Shown piece by piece: positions 55,439-62,467 of a stretch of DNA of 64,000 nucleotides. Both the position numbers and the translations under genes were made by a program. How positions within the stretch are numbered: the first letter of the stretch is position 1; each line of letters starts with the position of its first letter. This DNA is from Comamonadaceae bacterium. GTDB lineage: Bacteria; Pseudomonadota; Gammaproteobacteria; Burkholderiales; Burkholderiaceae_C. Below the pieces are notes generated by a model, which saw only the letters and a program-made list of their open reading frames with translations, was not told the DNA's origin and did no database searches. Location of the stretch: assembly GCA_947375135.1 (NCBI GenBank), contig CANCER010000006.1:96764-160763 (forward strand). Direction: 5' to 3'.

Positions 55439-56039
55439 GCGCGCCCGTCCTGCGCGCGGCTTTGTCTACATCGCTTTGCTGATTGGCCTGGCCGTCATCG
55501 GCATCGGGTTGAGTGCGACCTCCGAGGTCTGGACGCAGTCGCGCCAGCGTGAAAAGGAGGAGGAGTTGCTGTTCGTGGGGAACCAGATTCGCCAGGCCAT
55601 CAGCAGGTACTATTTGCAGTCCCCGCCGTCCGCCAGACGCTTTCCCATGACGCTGGACGAACTGGTCGAGGACCTGCGCACGCCGGACAAGCCGGCGCGC
55701 TTCCTGCGCAAACTGTATGCCGACCCGATGACCAACACGCCGCAATGGGGCGAGGTGCGGTTGGCCAACGGGCAACTGGTGGGTGTCTACAGCCCCTCAA
55801 GTGAAAAGCCTTTCAAGGTGTTTGGTTTTGCCCTGCGCGACAAGACCTTCCTGGACAAGGACCGCTACTCCGACTGGGTATTCCGCTCGGCCCTGCCGGC
55901 TGCGAATCCGGTATTGGCTGCCGGCGCGGGCTACACAGCGCCCGGCGCAGCACCCCTGGCCACCCCTGGCAACGTCCCGCGCCCCAACAACACACCGCCA
56001 CCACCGGGCGTGGTGCAACCCCTGCCCCGTCGGCGTTAG
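55425..56039 (+). CDS. Minor pseudopilin lacking Glu at +5
   Basis: A 204-residue protein. ARG|FVYIALLIGLAVIGIGLSATS has the prepilin glycine and a hydrophobic stalk, but Ala replaces Glu at +5. In GspK-type tip pseudopilins Glu5 is also absent, so this may sit at the pseudopilus tip. After the stalk come QSRQREKEEELLFVGNQIRQAI and a GspG-like body with a C-terminal Pro-rich tail (NNTPPPPGVVQPLPRRR). The start ATG 55425 overlaps the previous gene by 14 bases. It ends the secretion block and converges on the transglycosylase gene (four-base overlap). Confidence 0.82.
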   Translation: MRIGERARPARGFVYIALLIGLAVIGIGLSATSEVWTQSRQREKEEELLFVGNQIRQAISRYYLQSPPSARRFPMTLDELVEDLRTPDKPARFLRKLYADPMTNTPQWGEVRLANGQLVGVYSPSSEKPFKVFGFALRDKTFLDKDRYSDWVFRSALPAANPVLAAGAGYTAPGAAPLATPGNVPRPNNTPPPPGVVQPLPRRR

Positions 56040-56650
56040 GTGAGCTGCTTGGCCTTGTTGTAGATGGACAGGACCTTGGGCACGTATCTTTCAGTCTCTG
56101 CAAATTTCGGAATCTTGCGCCCGGCCTGCATGACGGCACCTTCTCCTGCGTTGTAGGCGGCGATGGTGAGTTCCAGGTCCTCACCAAAGAAGTCCAACAA
56201 CCAGCGCAGGTACTTGCTGCCGGTGAGAATGTTCTGGCGCGGATCCAGCCGGTTGGAGTTGCCAAAACGTTTGGCGGTAGCCGGCATCAATTGCATCAAG
56301 CCCTGGGCCCCCTTGGGAGACGTGGCACGCGGGTTGTAATTCGACTCCACCAGGATCACCGCATGGATCAGCTCGGACGGTATCTGGTAGACCGCGCTGG
56401 CCTCTTGGATAAACGCCAAGTAGCCCGCCGGCACCTTGGCGAGAAAGGTCTCCGCAGCCGCAGCCAGCGGAACCTGGGGCAGGGGCACCACCGCCAGTTT
56501 CTCGGCCTCAATCAGCAGGATGCCAGCCGTCTCGTCTTCGTTGCCGGACAAAATAATCGAACCTTCGGGACTGACGCCGGTATAAACCTGCGCCAACGCC
56601 GGATGCAGGGCCAGGCCAGCCAAGCAACAGGCAATCAGCGCACGCCTCAT
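56036..56650 (-). CDS. Secreted lytic transglycosylase (SLT family)
   Basis: A 204-residue periplasmic muramidase-like enzyme. Signal peptide (1-20, ALA-Q). The SLT domain (about 80-200) has the catalytic Glu in AVILVESNYNPRATSPKGAQGLMQLMP, and the conserved AAYNAGEGAV. It cleaves peptidoglycan to make room for envelope machines. The gene is convergent with, and overlaps by four bases, the end of the secretion gene block, so a role in assembling that machine is plausible. It is translationally coupled to the upstream Crp-family gene (ATGA). Confidence 0.88.
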   Translation of the reverse strand: MRRALIACCLAGLALHPALAQVYTGVSPEGSIILSGNEDETAGILLIEAEKLAVVPLPQVPLAAAAETFLAKVPAGYLAFIQEASAVYQIPSELIHAVILVESNYNPRATSPKGAQGLMQLMPATAKRFGNSNRLDPRQNILTGSKYLRWLLDFFGEDLELTIAAYNAGEGAVMQAGRKIPKFAETERYVPKVLSIYNKAKQLT

Positions 56651-57324
56651 GCGCGGGCCTTGGCACGCCGCTCCGTAATGGCCAGCGTCCCATCCTCCAA
56701 CTTGTGAATAAAGCCTTGCGTCTCAAACTCCTTGAGTGCCTTGCTAACCATCTCGCGCGAGGCGCCTACCTCCCGGGCAATGGCTGCATGGGAAATTTTC
56801 TTCTTCACCACCAGCTGATGGGTCTCGCCCTCTTCCGCCATATCGAGCAGGTACCGAGCCACCCGGCCGAACACACTGAACAGCGCCAGGGAGACAATTT
56901 TCTGGTTAGCTTTGCGCAAGCGCGTGACCAGGCCGCGCATGACCGAAACGGCCATCTGGGCATTGTGCAAAATACAGCTGTTGAAGCCCTCGCGGCTCAG
57001 CGTCAAGACGTCGATTTGTGTTTCGGCCACCACGCTGGCGGAGTGCGGTTGGTTGTCCAGCAGACTCATCTCACCAATGCAATCACCGACACCCAAGGTC
57101 GCCAGGACCAACTCCTTGCCGCTTGAATTGGTCACCACCACGCTGGCCTTGCCGGACAGAATCACATACAACATGTTGGATTTTTGACCGGCTTCCACCA
57201 TGCGCTCGGAGCGCTTGAAGCGCTTTTTCTCCAACGCACCAACCAGCGAGGTAGCCTGTGTGTCGGACAAGTGCTCAAACAGGGGCACCCGCCGTAAAAG
57301 TTCTGGTGTGGATAGTGTTGCCAC
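56647..57324 (-). CDS. Crp/Fnr-family transcriptional regulator
   Basis: A 225-residue regulator. The cyclic-nucleotide-binding-type beta-roll spans residues about 12-125 (SGKASVVVTNSSGKELVLATLGVGDCIGEMSLLDNQPHSASV). The HTH_Crp domain follows (about 150-215, SHAAIAREVGASREMVSKALKEFE). It lacks the N-terminal cysteine cluster of Fnr, so it is not an oxygen sensor of that type. The start is a GTG at 57324. It is divergent from the PilZ gene and coupled to the lytic transglycosylase. Confidence 0.88.
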   Translation of the reverse strand: MATLSTPELLRRVPLFEHLSDTQATSLVGALEKKRFKRSERMVEAGQKSNMLYVILSGKASVVVTNSSGKELVLATLGVGDCIGEMSLLDNQPHSASVVAETQIDVLTLSREGFNSCILHNAQMAVSVMRGLVTRLRKANQKIVSLALFSVFGRVARYLLDMAEEGETHQLVVKKKISHAAIAREVGASREMVSKALKEFETQGFIHKLEDGTLAITERRAKARA

Positions 57325-57482
57325 TTTTACAATACCCCAAATTTATTTTTAAAAATACACCCTCGGAAGAGTACCCTACTTCCCTGGCCTTCGGGACGCT
57401 TTTGCCATTGTTGCTTTCAGGATTGCACAAAAAAATCCCTTACGTCCTTCGACTTCACCACTATTCAACCAAGACACGCACT

Positions 57483-57824
57483 ATGAATCAACCAGACAAA
57501 CGTATATTGCCGCGCATGCTGCTTGGCGAAGTTCCTCGCGGCTCGGTCTGCCTGGTGTGGCGCGGTCAACGCATCATGATAGAAAGCCTGCGTGACATTT
57601 CCAACTCCGGTATCAGTTTCTCCTTGAACGAGCAGGTGGGGGTGTCCGAGCGTATCTCCATCGAGTACACCGACCCGAATGTCAAACTGGAAGTGTTCGG
57701 ACGCGTGGCCTGGTGCGGCCAGTCCCAGCAGGGCGCCTCGGAAAAACAGCACCCCGGCGCATTCTTGATGGGCGTGGAACTGATGAGCCCCATGATGCTT
57801 TTTGCGGTGCTGCCCAAGCGCTAG
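57483..57824 (+). CDS. PilZ-domain protein
   Basis: A 113-residue protein starting MNQPDKRILPRM. It carries a PilZ-like beta-barrel: an N-terminal basic RILPR motif and, about 30 residues later, RDISNSGISF, matching the D/N-x-S-x-x-G element that binds cyclic di-GMP. C-terminal FLMGVELM-type strand closes the fold. Such proteins transmit c-di-GMP signals to surface systems. A long upstream frame to 57258 overlaps the Crp gene and was not used. Confidence 0.8.
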   Translation: MNQPDKRILPRMLLGEVPRGSVCLVWRGQRIMIESLRDISNSGISFSLNEQVGVSERISIEYTDPNVKLEVFGRVAWCGQSQQGASEKQHPGAFLMGVELMSPMMLFAVLPKR

Positions 57825-57848
57825 ACCCGTCCGGGTGCGGGCGCGGCC

Positions 57849-58163
57849 TTAACCACCGCCGCGCTGCATGTACAGGTCAAAGCGCCTCATGAAGGCGTAA
57901 CGCGCTGCCTCGTCCACACCGGCAAAACGAAAGCTCACACGCAGGCGCGGCATCTGCACCTGCGCGATCACCAGGGGCTCGGCCACCACCCACTTCAAGC
58001 CCAGGGCGCCATCGCCAATGCGCACACCCGCCGTGCGCTCCTGCCGCTTCCAGTGCTTGTCCCCAATGGCATCGGGCAGCCAGCGCAACCAGTCGGCCTC
58101 GGTGCAGCCCATGTCGCGCTCGAAGCGCTCGTCGTAAACAGATTGCATTTCCGTCGCGTTCAT
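57849..58163 (-). CDS. Small unknown protein at the end of the aor operon
   Basis: 104 residues, MNATEMQSVYDERFERDMGC start. No signal or membrane segment. FRFAGVDEAARYAFMRRFDLYMQRGGG forms the C-terminus. The protein is compact and weakly charged, and I do not recognise it. It is eight bases downstream of the MoaD-like gene on the same strand, in the aldehyde oxidoreductase operon, so a role in tungsten-pterin cofactor or enzyme assembly is possible but unproven. Confidence 0.7.
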   Translation of the reverse strand: MNATEMQSVYDERFERDMGCTEADWLRWLPDAIGDKHWKRQERTAGVRIGDGALGLKWVVAEPLVIAQVQMPRLRVSFRFAGVDEAARYAFMRRFDLYMQRGGG

Positions 58164-58170
58164 CTTGTCG

Positions 58171-58425
58171 TTATCCGCCGGCAATGGGCGGCCAGATCGC
58201 CAGCACATCGTCCGGCTGCAAGGCCAGCGTACCGCGGTTTTCGGGCGCAATGTAGCGCCCGTTGATCAGCACCAGATGCACCATCTTCTCAGGCAAACCA
58301 AAGGGCTCTATGACCTGCAGGATGGTGGCACCGTCCGCCACCTCCAGCGTGACCTGGTTGGCGGTGCGATGTTGCTGGGGCAGGAAATCCGTCAGCGACG
58401 CAAACAGTTTGAAGGTTATTTTCAT
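58171..58425 (-). CDS. MoaD/ThiS-family sulfur carrier
   Basis: 84 residues with the ubiquitin-like fold of MoaD. It begins MKITFKLFASLTDFLPQ and ends PPIAGG, the C-terminal GG that is thiocarboxylated. MoaD-like proteins supply sulfur for the dithiolene of molybdopterin; here the likely use is a tungsten-pterin for AOR. ATG 58425 was chosen (a longer frame to 58461 adds an unlikely leader). It lies ten bases after the FAD subunit gene. Confidence 0.9.
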   Translation of the reverse strand: MKITFKLFASLTDFLPQQHRTANQVTLEVADGATILQVIEPFGLPEKMVHLVLINGRYIAPENRGTLALQPDDVLAIWPPIAGG

Positions 58426-58435
58426 GCTGTGGATG

Positions 58436-59788
58436 CTAGCGCCGGCGCGCGTCATTGGCACCCGACCATTCCTGCTGGCCCTGCGCCGCGCCCAGGTAAG
58501 CCTCGACGAGTTGGGTCGGGTCCTTCATGAGCACTTCTTTCCAGGCACCCAGCTTCACCTGGCCTTCGACCAGGCCGCGCATCACGCCCACATGCTCGGT
58601 CCAACCGACCGAGTTGCAGCCCACCAGCACATCGCCCTGGAACTGCAAGCTCAGGTGCCGCCCGTTGGCCGTATCGGTCAGCTCCACATGCTCACCGCCG
58701 GGGCGGCCTTGCCAGTCACCAAAGCTGGTGGAGATCAGGCCCAGCGTGTCCAGCACATTGATCTGGGTGACGCCCGGGAGTTGGGAGCCCAGTGCCTGGC
58801 CACGCGCATGGTTGACCATGTTGGCGCCGGCAATGCGTGCCTGCTCGGCGGCGTTGGGCTGTATGGCGCTGACAATCATCTTGCCGCTGACCTTGTCAAA
58901 GGCCTCGGCGCAGTCGCCTGCGGCATAAATGCCGGGCACATTGGTTTGCAGATGCGCGTCGGTCAGCACACCGAGCAGGCAGGTGATGCCGGACTTCTCC
59001 AGATAGCCAATTGCGGGGCGTACACCGGCGGCGCTGATCACCAGATCGGCCTCCACCGTTTTGCCGTTGGAGAGTTTGACGTGCAGCGGCTTTTTGCTGT
59101 CGCCAGCGGCGCCCAGCAGACCGAGAATGCGCTCCCCGATACCCGGCTCGGGGCGTGCAATGGACTCCACGCGGGTGCCGGTAAACACCTGCACGCCTTT
59201 GGCCTCGCACCAGTCGCGGATCATGCCGCCGGCGGTCGGCCCCATCATGCGCGGCACCATGCGGTCGCCCATTTCCACCACACTGAGTTGCACACCGCGC
59301 GATGCCAGTGCTTCCATAATGATGCAGCCGATAAAACCGGCACCGAGTTGCAGCACGCGCGCACCTTTGGTGGCCAGGGCCGCAATCTTGCGAGCGTCCT
59401 CCAGCGTCCAGCAGGTGTGCACGCCTTCAGCGTCAATGCCGGGAATGGGCGGGCGAATCGGGTGCGAGCCGGTGGCAATCAGCAGCGTGTCAAAGCCCAG
59501 GCTCTGGCCGTTATCCAGCGCCACGGTTTTGGCGGCGGCATTCACTGCCGTGACCTTGGCTTGCAGCACCTCAATACGCAGCTCGGCAAAGTGCGTGGGA
59601 CTCTTGCGCAAATAGGTGCCGCGCTCATCCACATTGCCGATCAGCAAATAGGGAATCGCCATGCGCGAGTAGGAGGGCTCGGGCTCGTCACCCACGATGG
59701 TGATGCGGTCCTGCGGGGCCAGTTTGCGGATCGTTTCCGCCGCGATCACGCCGGCCGGGCCGGCGCCAAGAATCAGGTGGTGGGTCAT
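58436..59788 (-). CDS. aorC: FAD-dependent NAD(P)H oxidoreductase subunit of AOR (AorC-like)
   Basis: A 450-residue flavoprotein of the pyridine nucleotide-disulfide reductase class. It starts with the FAD-binding LILGAGPAGVIAAE. The second GxGxxG is in LQLGAGFIGCIIME, and IYAAGDCAE is the FAD ribose-contact segment. In Aromatoleum the AorC subunit lets AOR transfer electrons to NAD. It is separated from aorB by 126 bases that contain a terminator-like hairpin, so its level may be lower than that of the other subunits. Confidence 0.85.
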   Translation of the reverse strand: MTHHLILGAGPAGVIAAETIRKLAPQDRITIVGDEPEPSYSRMAIPYLLIGNVDERGTYLRKSPTHFAELRIEVLQAKVTAVNAAAKTVALDNGQSLGFDTLLIATGSHPIRPPIPGIDAEGVHTCWTLEDARKIAALATKGARVLQLGAGFIGCIIMEALASRGVQLSVVEMGDRMVPRMMGPTAGGMIRDWCEAKGVQVFTGTRVESIARPEPGIGERILGLLGAAGDSKKPLHVKLSNGKTVEADLVISAAGVRPAIGYLEKSGITCLLGVLTDAHLQTNVPGIYAAGDCAEAFDKVSGKMIVSAIQPNAAEQARIAGANMVNHARGQALGSQLPGVTQINVLDTLGLISTSFGDWQGRPGGEHVELTDTANGRHLSLQFQGDVLVGCNSVGWTEHVGVMRGLVEGQVKLGAWKEVLMKDPTQLVEAYLGAAQGQQEWSGANDARRR

Positions 59789-59801
59789 GGGGTGTGCTCC
59801 G

Positions 59802-59836
59802 GAAAAAAGAAAGGCGGCCTGTGGATGACCGCCTTT
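59802..59836 (-). terminator. Terminator-like hairpin between aorB and aorC
   Basis: An eight-base stem (AAAGGCGG, 59810-59817, with CCGCCTTT, 59829-59836) with an 11-base loop, followed on the minus strand by TCTTTTTT. It lies about 80 bases after the aorB stop and would attenuate read-through to aorC. Confidence 0.7.
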
Positions 59837-59914
59837 TGGGTAAAGGGCTACTGCCAGACCAGCTGCTGCTTTTCCGCTGTGGGCGGCAAGGCAGCAGCGG
59901 TCTCTTTGGCGTGT

Positions 59915-61762
59915 TTACAGTCCGAGACGCGCGTGCGTTTCAGCAGTCGGGCGGCCTTCGCTGTCCCAGCCGCGGGCGGCATAGTACTTGGGCATCATCT
60001 CGGCTAGCATGTTGACCTTGCCCTTGGCCGGGCCGCTGTTCACAGCCTCAGAAAGCAGGCGCTTGGGCAGGCTGTCGTCCTTGGCGGTAAAGCCGGCACG
60101 GTTGTTGAACTCGCGTTCCAGGTTCCAGATGCGCTCGCCGATGTGGGCCAGGGCTTCGGTGTCGAACTCGTCGCCACAAGCGCCTTGCAGCTGCGGTGCC
60201 AAGTCGGCCAGACCCCAGGCAAAGGTCGTGAAGATGCACAGGCCGGAAGAGTCGAACGCAGCCGTTGCATCCTGGAAGGCCTTGACCAACTCCGGCTTGC
60301 CTTCGTGCTCCAGCGGATCGGTCTTGACCGGAATGCCCAGCACTTCCGACGCAATGGTGTAGCCGCGCAGGTGGCAGCCACCGCGATTCGACGTGGCATA
60401 GGCCAGGCCGATACCTTGAATGGCGCGGCCATCGTAGGCCGGGAATTCCTGGCCCTTGCTGCTCATGGACAGATCGGGATGGCCATATTTGGCGGTCAGG
60501 CGCTTGGAGCCCTGGCCGATTTCCTTGCCAAAGCCGCGGCCGTTCACGGTCTCGTCCACCAAAAAGGCCAGCGCTTCGGCAGAACCGAACTTGGCATCAA
60601 TGCCGATCTGTTCCTTGGTCAGCACGCCCATTTCATACAGCTCCATCACGGCACCAATGGTGGCGCCGAAGCTGATGGGGTCAATACCTTCTTCGTTGCA
60701 GATCAGGTTCGCATATTGCAGCGCTTCCAGATCCTTGACGCCGTTGGCCGCGCCCAATGCCCAGGCTGCTTCGTATTCCAGGCCGCCGTTGGCGCCCCAG
60801 TATTGCGGCTTGGTGGCCACGGTGAAGTGGCCCTGGTCCATCTTGCTGATGCGTCCGCAGGCAATGGTGCAACCAAAGCAGGCCTGGTTGGTCACCAGGT
60901 GTTTCTTGCCGTCGGTGGCGCGCGGTGTGGCCATGGCTTCGGCGGAAATGTCTTTCGCGCCTTCAAACTGGCTGTCGCGGTGGTTGCGGGTGGGCAGCGC
61001 GCCCACTTCGTTGATCACGTTCATCAGCACCTGGGTGCCGTAAGCGGGCAGGCCCTGGCCGGTAACGCCGTTTTCGGCAAGGATCTTCTTCTTTTCCTTG
61101 ACGGCGGCCATGAAGGCTGCGGGGTTCTTGATATTGCCCACGCCCTTGGTGCCGCGCACCGCAATCGCTTTCAGGTTTTTGCTGCCCATGACGGTGCCCA
61201 CGCCCGAACGGCCGGCCGCGCGGTGCAGATCGTTCACCACGGCAGCAAACAGCACGCCGTTTTCACCGGCCTTGCCGATGCTGGACACGCGGGTCAGCGG
61301 ATCCTGCAGGCTCTTCTTGAGCAGGCCTTCGGTTTCCCAGACGCTCTTGCCCCACAGGTGGGCGGCGTCACGCAGCTCAGCCACGTCGTCGTTCACATAC
61401 AGGTAGACGGGTTTGGGTGAGGCGCCTTCAAAAATCACCATGTCCCAGCCAGCCATCTTGAACTCCGCACCCCAGTAGCCGCCCGAATTGGAGCAGGCAA
61501 TGGCGCCGGTCAGCGGGCTCTTGGTGATGACGGTGTAGCGCCCACCCGTCGAGGCCATAGTGCCGGTCAGCGGGCCGGTGGCCCAGATGATTTTGTTGGC
61601 GGCCGACAGCGGGTCCACCGTGGCATCCACCTCTTCGCAGAGGTATTTGGTGCCCAGACCGCGCGAGCCGATGTAAGCGCGGGCCCATTCCATATTGAGG
61701 GGTTCGGACTTGACGGTACCTGCGGTCAAGTCAACGCGAAGAATTTTTCCTGCCCAAGACAT
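59915..61762 (-). CDS. aorB: Aldehyde:ferredoxin oxidoreductase, tungsten-pterin subunit (AorB-like)
   Basis: A 615-residue catalytic subunit oxidising aldehydes to acids. It has the AOR N-terminal domain (MSWAGKILRVDLTAGTVKSE, SRGLGTKYLCEEV) with pterin-contact segments, the [4Fe-4S] ligands C295, C298 and C302 (NQACFGCTIAC) and C509 (GLCIFTTF). Interdomain segments DLEALQYANLICNEEGIDPISFG and YATSNRGGCHLRGY are typical of archaeal-type AOR. It lies 12 bases after the ferredoxin subunit gene. The tupABC transporter and MoaD-like gene fit a tungsten requirement. Confidence 0.95.
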   Translation of the reverse strand: MSWAGKILRVDLTAGTVKSEPLNMEWARAYIGSRGLGTKYLCEEVDATVDPLSAANKIIWATGPLTGTMASTGGRYTVITKSPLTGAIACSNSGGYWGAEFKMAGWDMVIFEGASPKPVYLYVNDDVAELRDAAHLWGKSVWETEGLLKKSLQDPLTRVSSIGKAGENGVLFAAVVNDLHRAAGRSGVGTVMGSKNLKAIAVRGTKGVGNIKNPAAFMAAVKEKKKILAENGVTGQGLPAYGTQVLMNVINEVGALPTRNHRDSQFEGAKDISAEAMATPRATDGKKHLVTNQACFGCTIACGRISKMDQGHFTVATKPQYWGANGGLEYEAAWALGAANGVKDLEALQYANLICNEEGIDPISFGATIGAVMELYEMGVLTKEQIGIDAKFGSAEALAFLVDETVNGRGFGKEIGQGSKRLTAKYGHPDLSMSSKGQEFPAYDGRAIQGIGLAYATSNRGGCHLRGYTIASEVLGIPVKTDPLEHEGKPELVKAFQDATAAFDSSGLCIFTTFAWGLADLAPQLQGACGDEFDTEALAHIGERIWNLEREFNNRAGFTAKDDSLPKRLLSEAVNSGPAKGKVNMLAEMMPKYYAARGWDSEGRPTAETHARLGL

Positions 61763-61774
61763 GTTGGTGCTCCT

Positions 61775-62251
61775 TTAAGTTGCGGAGGGCTGGTTGCCCA
61801 ACTTGTTGGCCCATGCCTCCATCTTGCCCAAACCAGTCCAGTTGGCGTCGATGAAGGTGATGGCGGAGGTGGGGCAGGCGTCGGCACAGGCCGGGTCGCC
61901 ACCGCAGAGGTCGCACTTCTGCACCTTGCCGGTTTCTTCCACGTAATTGATGGTGCCGAAGGGGCAGGCAATGGTGCAAACCTTGCAACCCACGCATGTG
62001 GCTTCGTTCACCACCTTGGCGCCGGTGGCCTTGTCAACCGTGATGGCCTCTACCGGGCAAGCGTGCAGGCACCAGGCTTCATCGCACTGGGTGCAGGTGT
62101 AGGGCACTTTCTTGCCGGTTTCATGGAAGTTGAAGACCTTGATGCGCGATTTGGCGGTGGCGAAGGTGCCGTAGTTCTCGAAAGAACAGGCCATCTCGCA
62201 CTGCAGACATCCGGTGCACTTGTCTGCGTTGATATGCAATAGCTTTTGCAT
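61775..62251 (-). CDS. aorA: Four-cluster ferredoxin subunit of AOR (AorA-like)
   Basis: A 158-residue ferredoxin-like subunit with 16 cysteines in four groups, enough for four [4Fe-4S] clusters: CTGCLQCEMAC (from C12), CTQCDEAWCLHACP, CVGCKVCTIACP and CDLCGGDPACADACP. It carries electrons between the tungsten site and the FAD subunit, as in the AorABC enzymes of Aromatoleum. The start is ATG 62251 (MQKLLHINADKC). It is the first gene of the operon, divergent from the regulator gene. Confidence 0.94.
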   Translation of the reverse strand: MQKLLHINADKCTGCLQCEMACSFENYGTFATAKSRIKVFNFHETGKKVPYTCTQCDEAWCLHACPVEAITVDKATGAKVVNEATCVGCKVCTIACPFGTINYVEETGKVQKCDLCGGDPACADACPTSAITFIDANWTGLGKMEAWANKLGNQPSAT

Positions 62252-62467
62252 GCGTTTCTCCTGTATGTAAACCTGAGGCTTGGCTGCAACCTATGCACGG
62301 CCATACCTATGAATTGAATTGCCTACGCATTGTTGAAGCTTAAGACCCTTAAACCCCTAGGGATAACCCTAGTGGGAAATGACAATTGATGGAAATTCTC
62401 AATTTGCAACACAATAGGCTTGTACCCTCTGCCCGAATCTGCGCATTCCGACACACCACAACCTTTC
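62252..62467. promoter_or_regulatory. Divergent aor operon/regulator promoter region with CCCTAG repeats
   Basis: A 216-base AT-richer gap between aorA and the regulator gene. It has a palindrome CCCTAGGG at 62355-62362 and a second CCCTAG at 62367-62372 followed by TGGG, giving two related half-sites 12 bases apart, plausible as an operator for the divergent regulator. I looked for a sigma-54 -24/-12 box on both strands and found none with correct spacing. Confidence 0.45.

Noticed and set aside
62252..62467. Sigma-54 promoter for the aor operon
   Set aside because: GG and GC elements were found but separated by 15 rather than 12 bases on both strands.
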